Position numbers and translations under genes: made by a program. Positions 62,494 through 64,000 of a DNA stretch of 64,000 nt are shown here, piece after piece. The stretch is from Ga0077555 sp963741565 (GTDB lineage Bacteria; Pseudomonadota; Alphaproteobacteria; Rhizobiales; Hyphomicrobiaceae): assembly GCA_963741565.1 (NCBI GenBank), contig CAVUIK010000005.1, forward strand, positions 1 to 64,000, read 5' to 3'. How positions within the stretch are numbered: position 1 is the first letter of the stretch; every line of letters starts with the position of its first letter. Under the pieces are notes generated by a model. It was given only the letters and a program-made list of their open reading frames with translations, ran no database searches and was not told where the DNA came from.

Positions 62494-63460
62494 CTATTCG
62501 GCCGCGTGCGGTACTGCCGCGCGTTCGGCGAGATAGCGCTCCGCTTCGAGAGCGGCCATGCATCCCATGCCGGCCGCCGTAACCGCCTGCCGGAAGATGT
62601 CATCTTTGACGTCGCCGGCCGCGAAAACGCCCGGAATCGATGTTGCGGTCGAATCGGGCTTTGTTATCAGATAACCGGACGGCTTCATCTCGAGCTGCCC
62701 TTTGAACAGCTCGGTTGCCGGCGCATGCCCGATGGCAACGAAAACGCCGTCCATTTTGCGCTCTGTGACGGCACCGGTCTTGAGATTCCTGAGCTTGACG
62801 CCGGTCACCACCTTGGGGTCCATCGTGCCGACGACCTCGTCAAGCGTCGTGTCCCAGATCACCTCGATCTTGGGGTTCTTGAACAGGCGTTCTTGCATGA
62901 TCTTTTCCGCGCGGAAGTGGTCACGGCGATGGATCACCGTCACCTTGCGCGCGAAGTTCGTGAGGAAGATCGCTTCCTCGACGGCTGTATTGCCGCCGCC
63001 CACGACGACGACGTCTTTGCCCTTGTAGAAAAAGCCATCGCACGTCGCGCAGGCCGATACGCCGTATCCTTTGAACGTGTCTTCACTGGGAATACCGAGC
63101 CAACGGGCCTGCGCGCCGGTGCAGATGATCAGGGCATCGCAGGTGTAGGTGTCGCCCAAATCGCAATCCAGCCGGATCGGGCGGGCTTTAAGGTCGACTT
63201 TGACAACCTGGTCCATCACGATCTCGGCGCCGACGTGTTCGGCCTGACCGCGCATTTCTTCCATGAGCCATGGGCCCTGGATGACTTTCGCGAAATCCCG
63301 GATAATTCTCGACATCCGTGGTGATCGTCATCTGGCCGCCAGGCTGGATGCCTTGCACCACCACAGGCTTAAGCATCGCGCGAGCCGTGTAGATGGCAGC
63401 GGTATAGCCGGCTGGGCCCGAGCCCAGGATCAACACGTGGGCATGCTTTTTGGCAGTCAT
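62494..63460 (-). CDS. trxB: Thioredoxin reductase, frameshifted
   Basis: NADPH-dependent flavoenzyme that keeps thioredoxin reduced. The first part (from 63460) has HVLILGSGPAGYTAAIYTAR, the FAD motif, and TTDVENYPGF. The second has WLMEEMRGQAEHVGAEIV, the redox-active CATC in SACATCDGFFYKGKDVVVVG, the NADPH motif GGGNTAVEEA and GVFAAGDVKDDIFRQAVTA. The two lie in different frames; an extra A in GAAAGTC near 63285-63290 would join FRE to VIQGPWL. Restored length about 321. A read error is likely because both halves are fully conserved. Confidence 0.93.
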
Positions 63461-63636
63461 TTGGGAGGTCCTGGCATGTGCAATTGCGAGCTATGCGCCA
63501 ATTGCATATATGGAACCCGCGGGCTGGCGCAAGCCTCGCACAGGTCCTGAACGGCAGTTTCCAGGGAAATGCACCAGAATCGCGTAACGATTGGATCGTC
63601 CGTCGTAAGAGGACGCCGGTGCCCCCGCCGGATGTT

Positions 63637-64000
63637 TCAAATCACCCGCAGTTGCTTCAGGCTGGCATGTCCGTTCCGGCCAACAATGATGTGGTCATGC
63701 ACAACGACGCCCAGCGGCTTGGCCGCATCCATGATTTGCTTGGTCATGTCGATATCGGCCCGCGATGGGGTCGGGTCGCCCGATGGATGGTTGTGAACAA
63801 GGATGATGGCCGTTGATGCGAGTTCCAGCGCGCGCTTCATGACCTCGCGAATATAGACTGGGGTGTGATCGACGGTGCCCCGCTGCTGCACCTCGTCAGC
63901 AATGAGCTGGTTCTTTTTGTCGAGGAACAAGATCCGGAATAGTTCAGTATTGTCAAATCCTTGAGCTGCCTTGCAGTAGTCGATGACGGCGGCCCAGGTG
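63637..64000 (-). CDS. radC: RadC family protein (JAB/MPN domain), 5' end outside the window
   Basis: The C-terminal ~120 residues are present. The frame is open to the window edge, reading WAAVIDYC...FDNTELFRILFLDKKN and onward without a start. The metal-binding JAMM motif is VHNHPSGDPTPSRADIDMTK, preceded by LIADEVQQRGTVDHTPVYIR and ending DAAKPLGVVVHDHIIVG. RadC's role in DNA repair is disputed; the JAMM fold suggests a hydrolase. Divergence or operon partners lie outside. Confidence 0.92.
   Translation of the reverse strand, partial: TWAAVIDYCKAAQGFDNTELFRILFLDKKNQLIADEVQQRGTVDHTPVYIREVMKRALELASTAIILVHNHPSGDPTPSRADIDMTKQIMDAAKPLGVVVHDHIIVGRNGHASLKQLRVI

Overview
The window is GC-rich, densely packed chromosomal DNA from an alphaproteobacterium, most likely a Hyphomicrobiales (Rhizobiales) member related to Bradyrhizobium/Rhodopseudomonas-type bacteria. 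This rests on gene content and order: a five-gene F1 ATP synthase cluster without the F0 genes, a RegB-type redox kinase, a CarD regulator, 7Fe ferredoxin FdxA, the PHB genes phaB, phaA and phaR, small SRP RNA followed by dnaX and ybaB, and abundant TRAP and Bug-type binding proteins. Genus-level placement is inference.

Layout. 1-2849: a broken ftrA-type regulator divergent from a rhodanese, then glutathione synthetase and a GNAT acetyltransferase. 2850-5912: a low-density accessory stretch with a decayed epoxide-hydrolase remnant and four overlapping small genes ending in a DNA methyltransferase-like gene with an in-frame stop; it abuts the 3' end of a tRNA-Gly gene, followed by tRNA-Tyr. 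6103-14107: palindromic repeats (two lie inside a coding region), regB, a SUV3-like helicase with an S4-domain protein, fdxA, and carD with a long histone H1-like N-terminal tail. 14110-19372: a nuclease-like gene and SDR, small accessory proteins, two metalloprotease-like genes and a Bug solute-binding protein. 19790-25225: atpH-A-G-D, an unexpected 81-residue CxxC protein, and atpC. 25222-30218: rppH, ctpA and an EnvC-like gene, a HIG1 protein and nudC. 30417-33919: a TRAP transporter (dctP, dctQ, dctM). 34036-36416: SRP RNA, dnaX, ybaB. 36435-39183: LysR, polysaccharide deacetylase and SDR in one direction. 39448-44009: a two-gene cassette with a ~1,120-residue double ATPase (AAA-like plus HerA-like) and an unrecognised partner; this is the best candidate for an undescribed system. 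44511-50124: CAP lipoprotein, phasin-like protein, two related membrane proteins, rlmN and an orphan iron-type ABC permease. 50160-54907: phaB, phaA, phaR and an MFS exporter. 54926-64000: two tandem TIM-barrel (GH114-like) paralogues, a fatty-acid desaturase, glutathione-dependent formaldehyde dehydrogenase, leuC, LysR, trxB and the 3' part of radC.

Themes. Energy and redox genes (ATP synthase, RegB, FdxA, GshB, TrxB, formaldehyde dehydrogenase), PHB storage and organic-acid uptake suggest a metabolically versatile heterotroph. At least seven otherwise conserved reading frames are broken by a single base: ftrA, the methyltransferase-like gene, the SNase-like gene, the secreted metalloprotease, dctM, the double ATPase and trxB. 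Because dctM and trxB are normally intact, the pattern suggests residual sequencing or assembly errors more than real decay; products are described as if the frame were restored.
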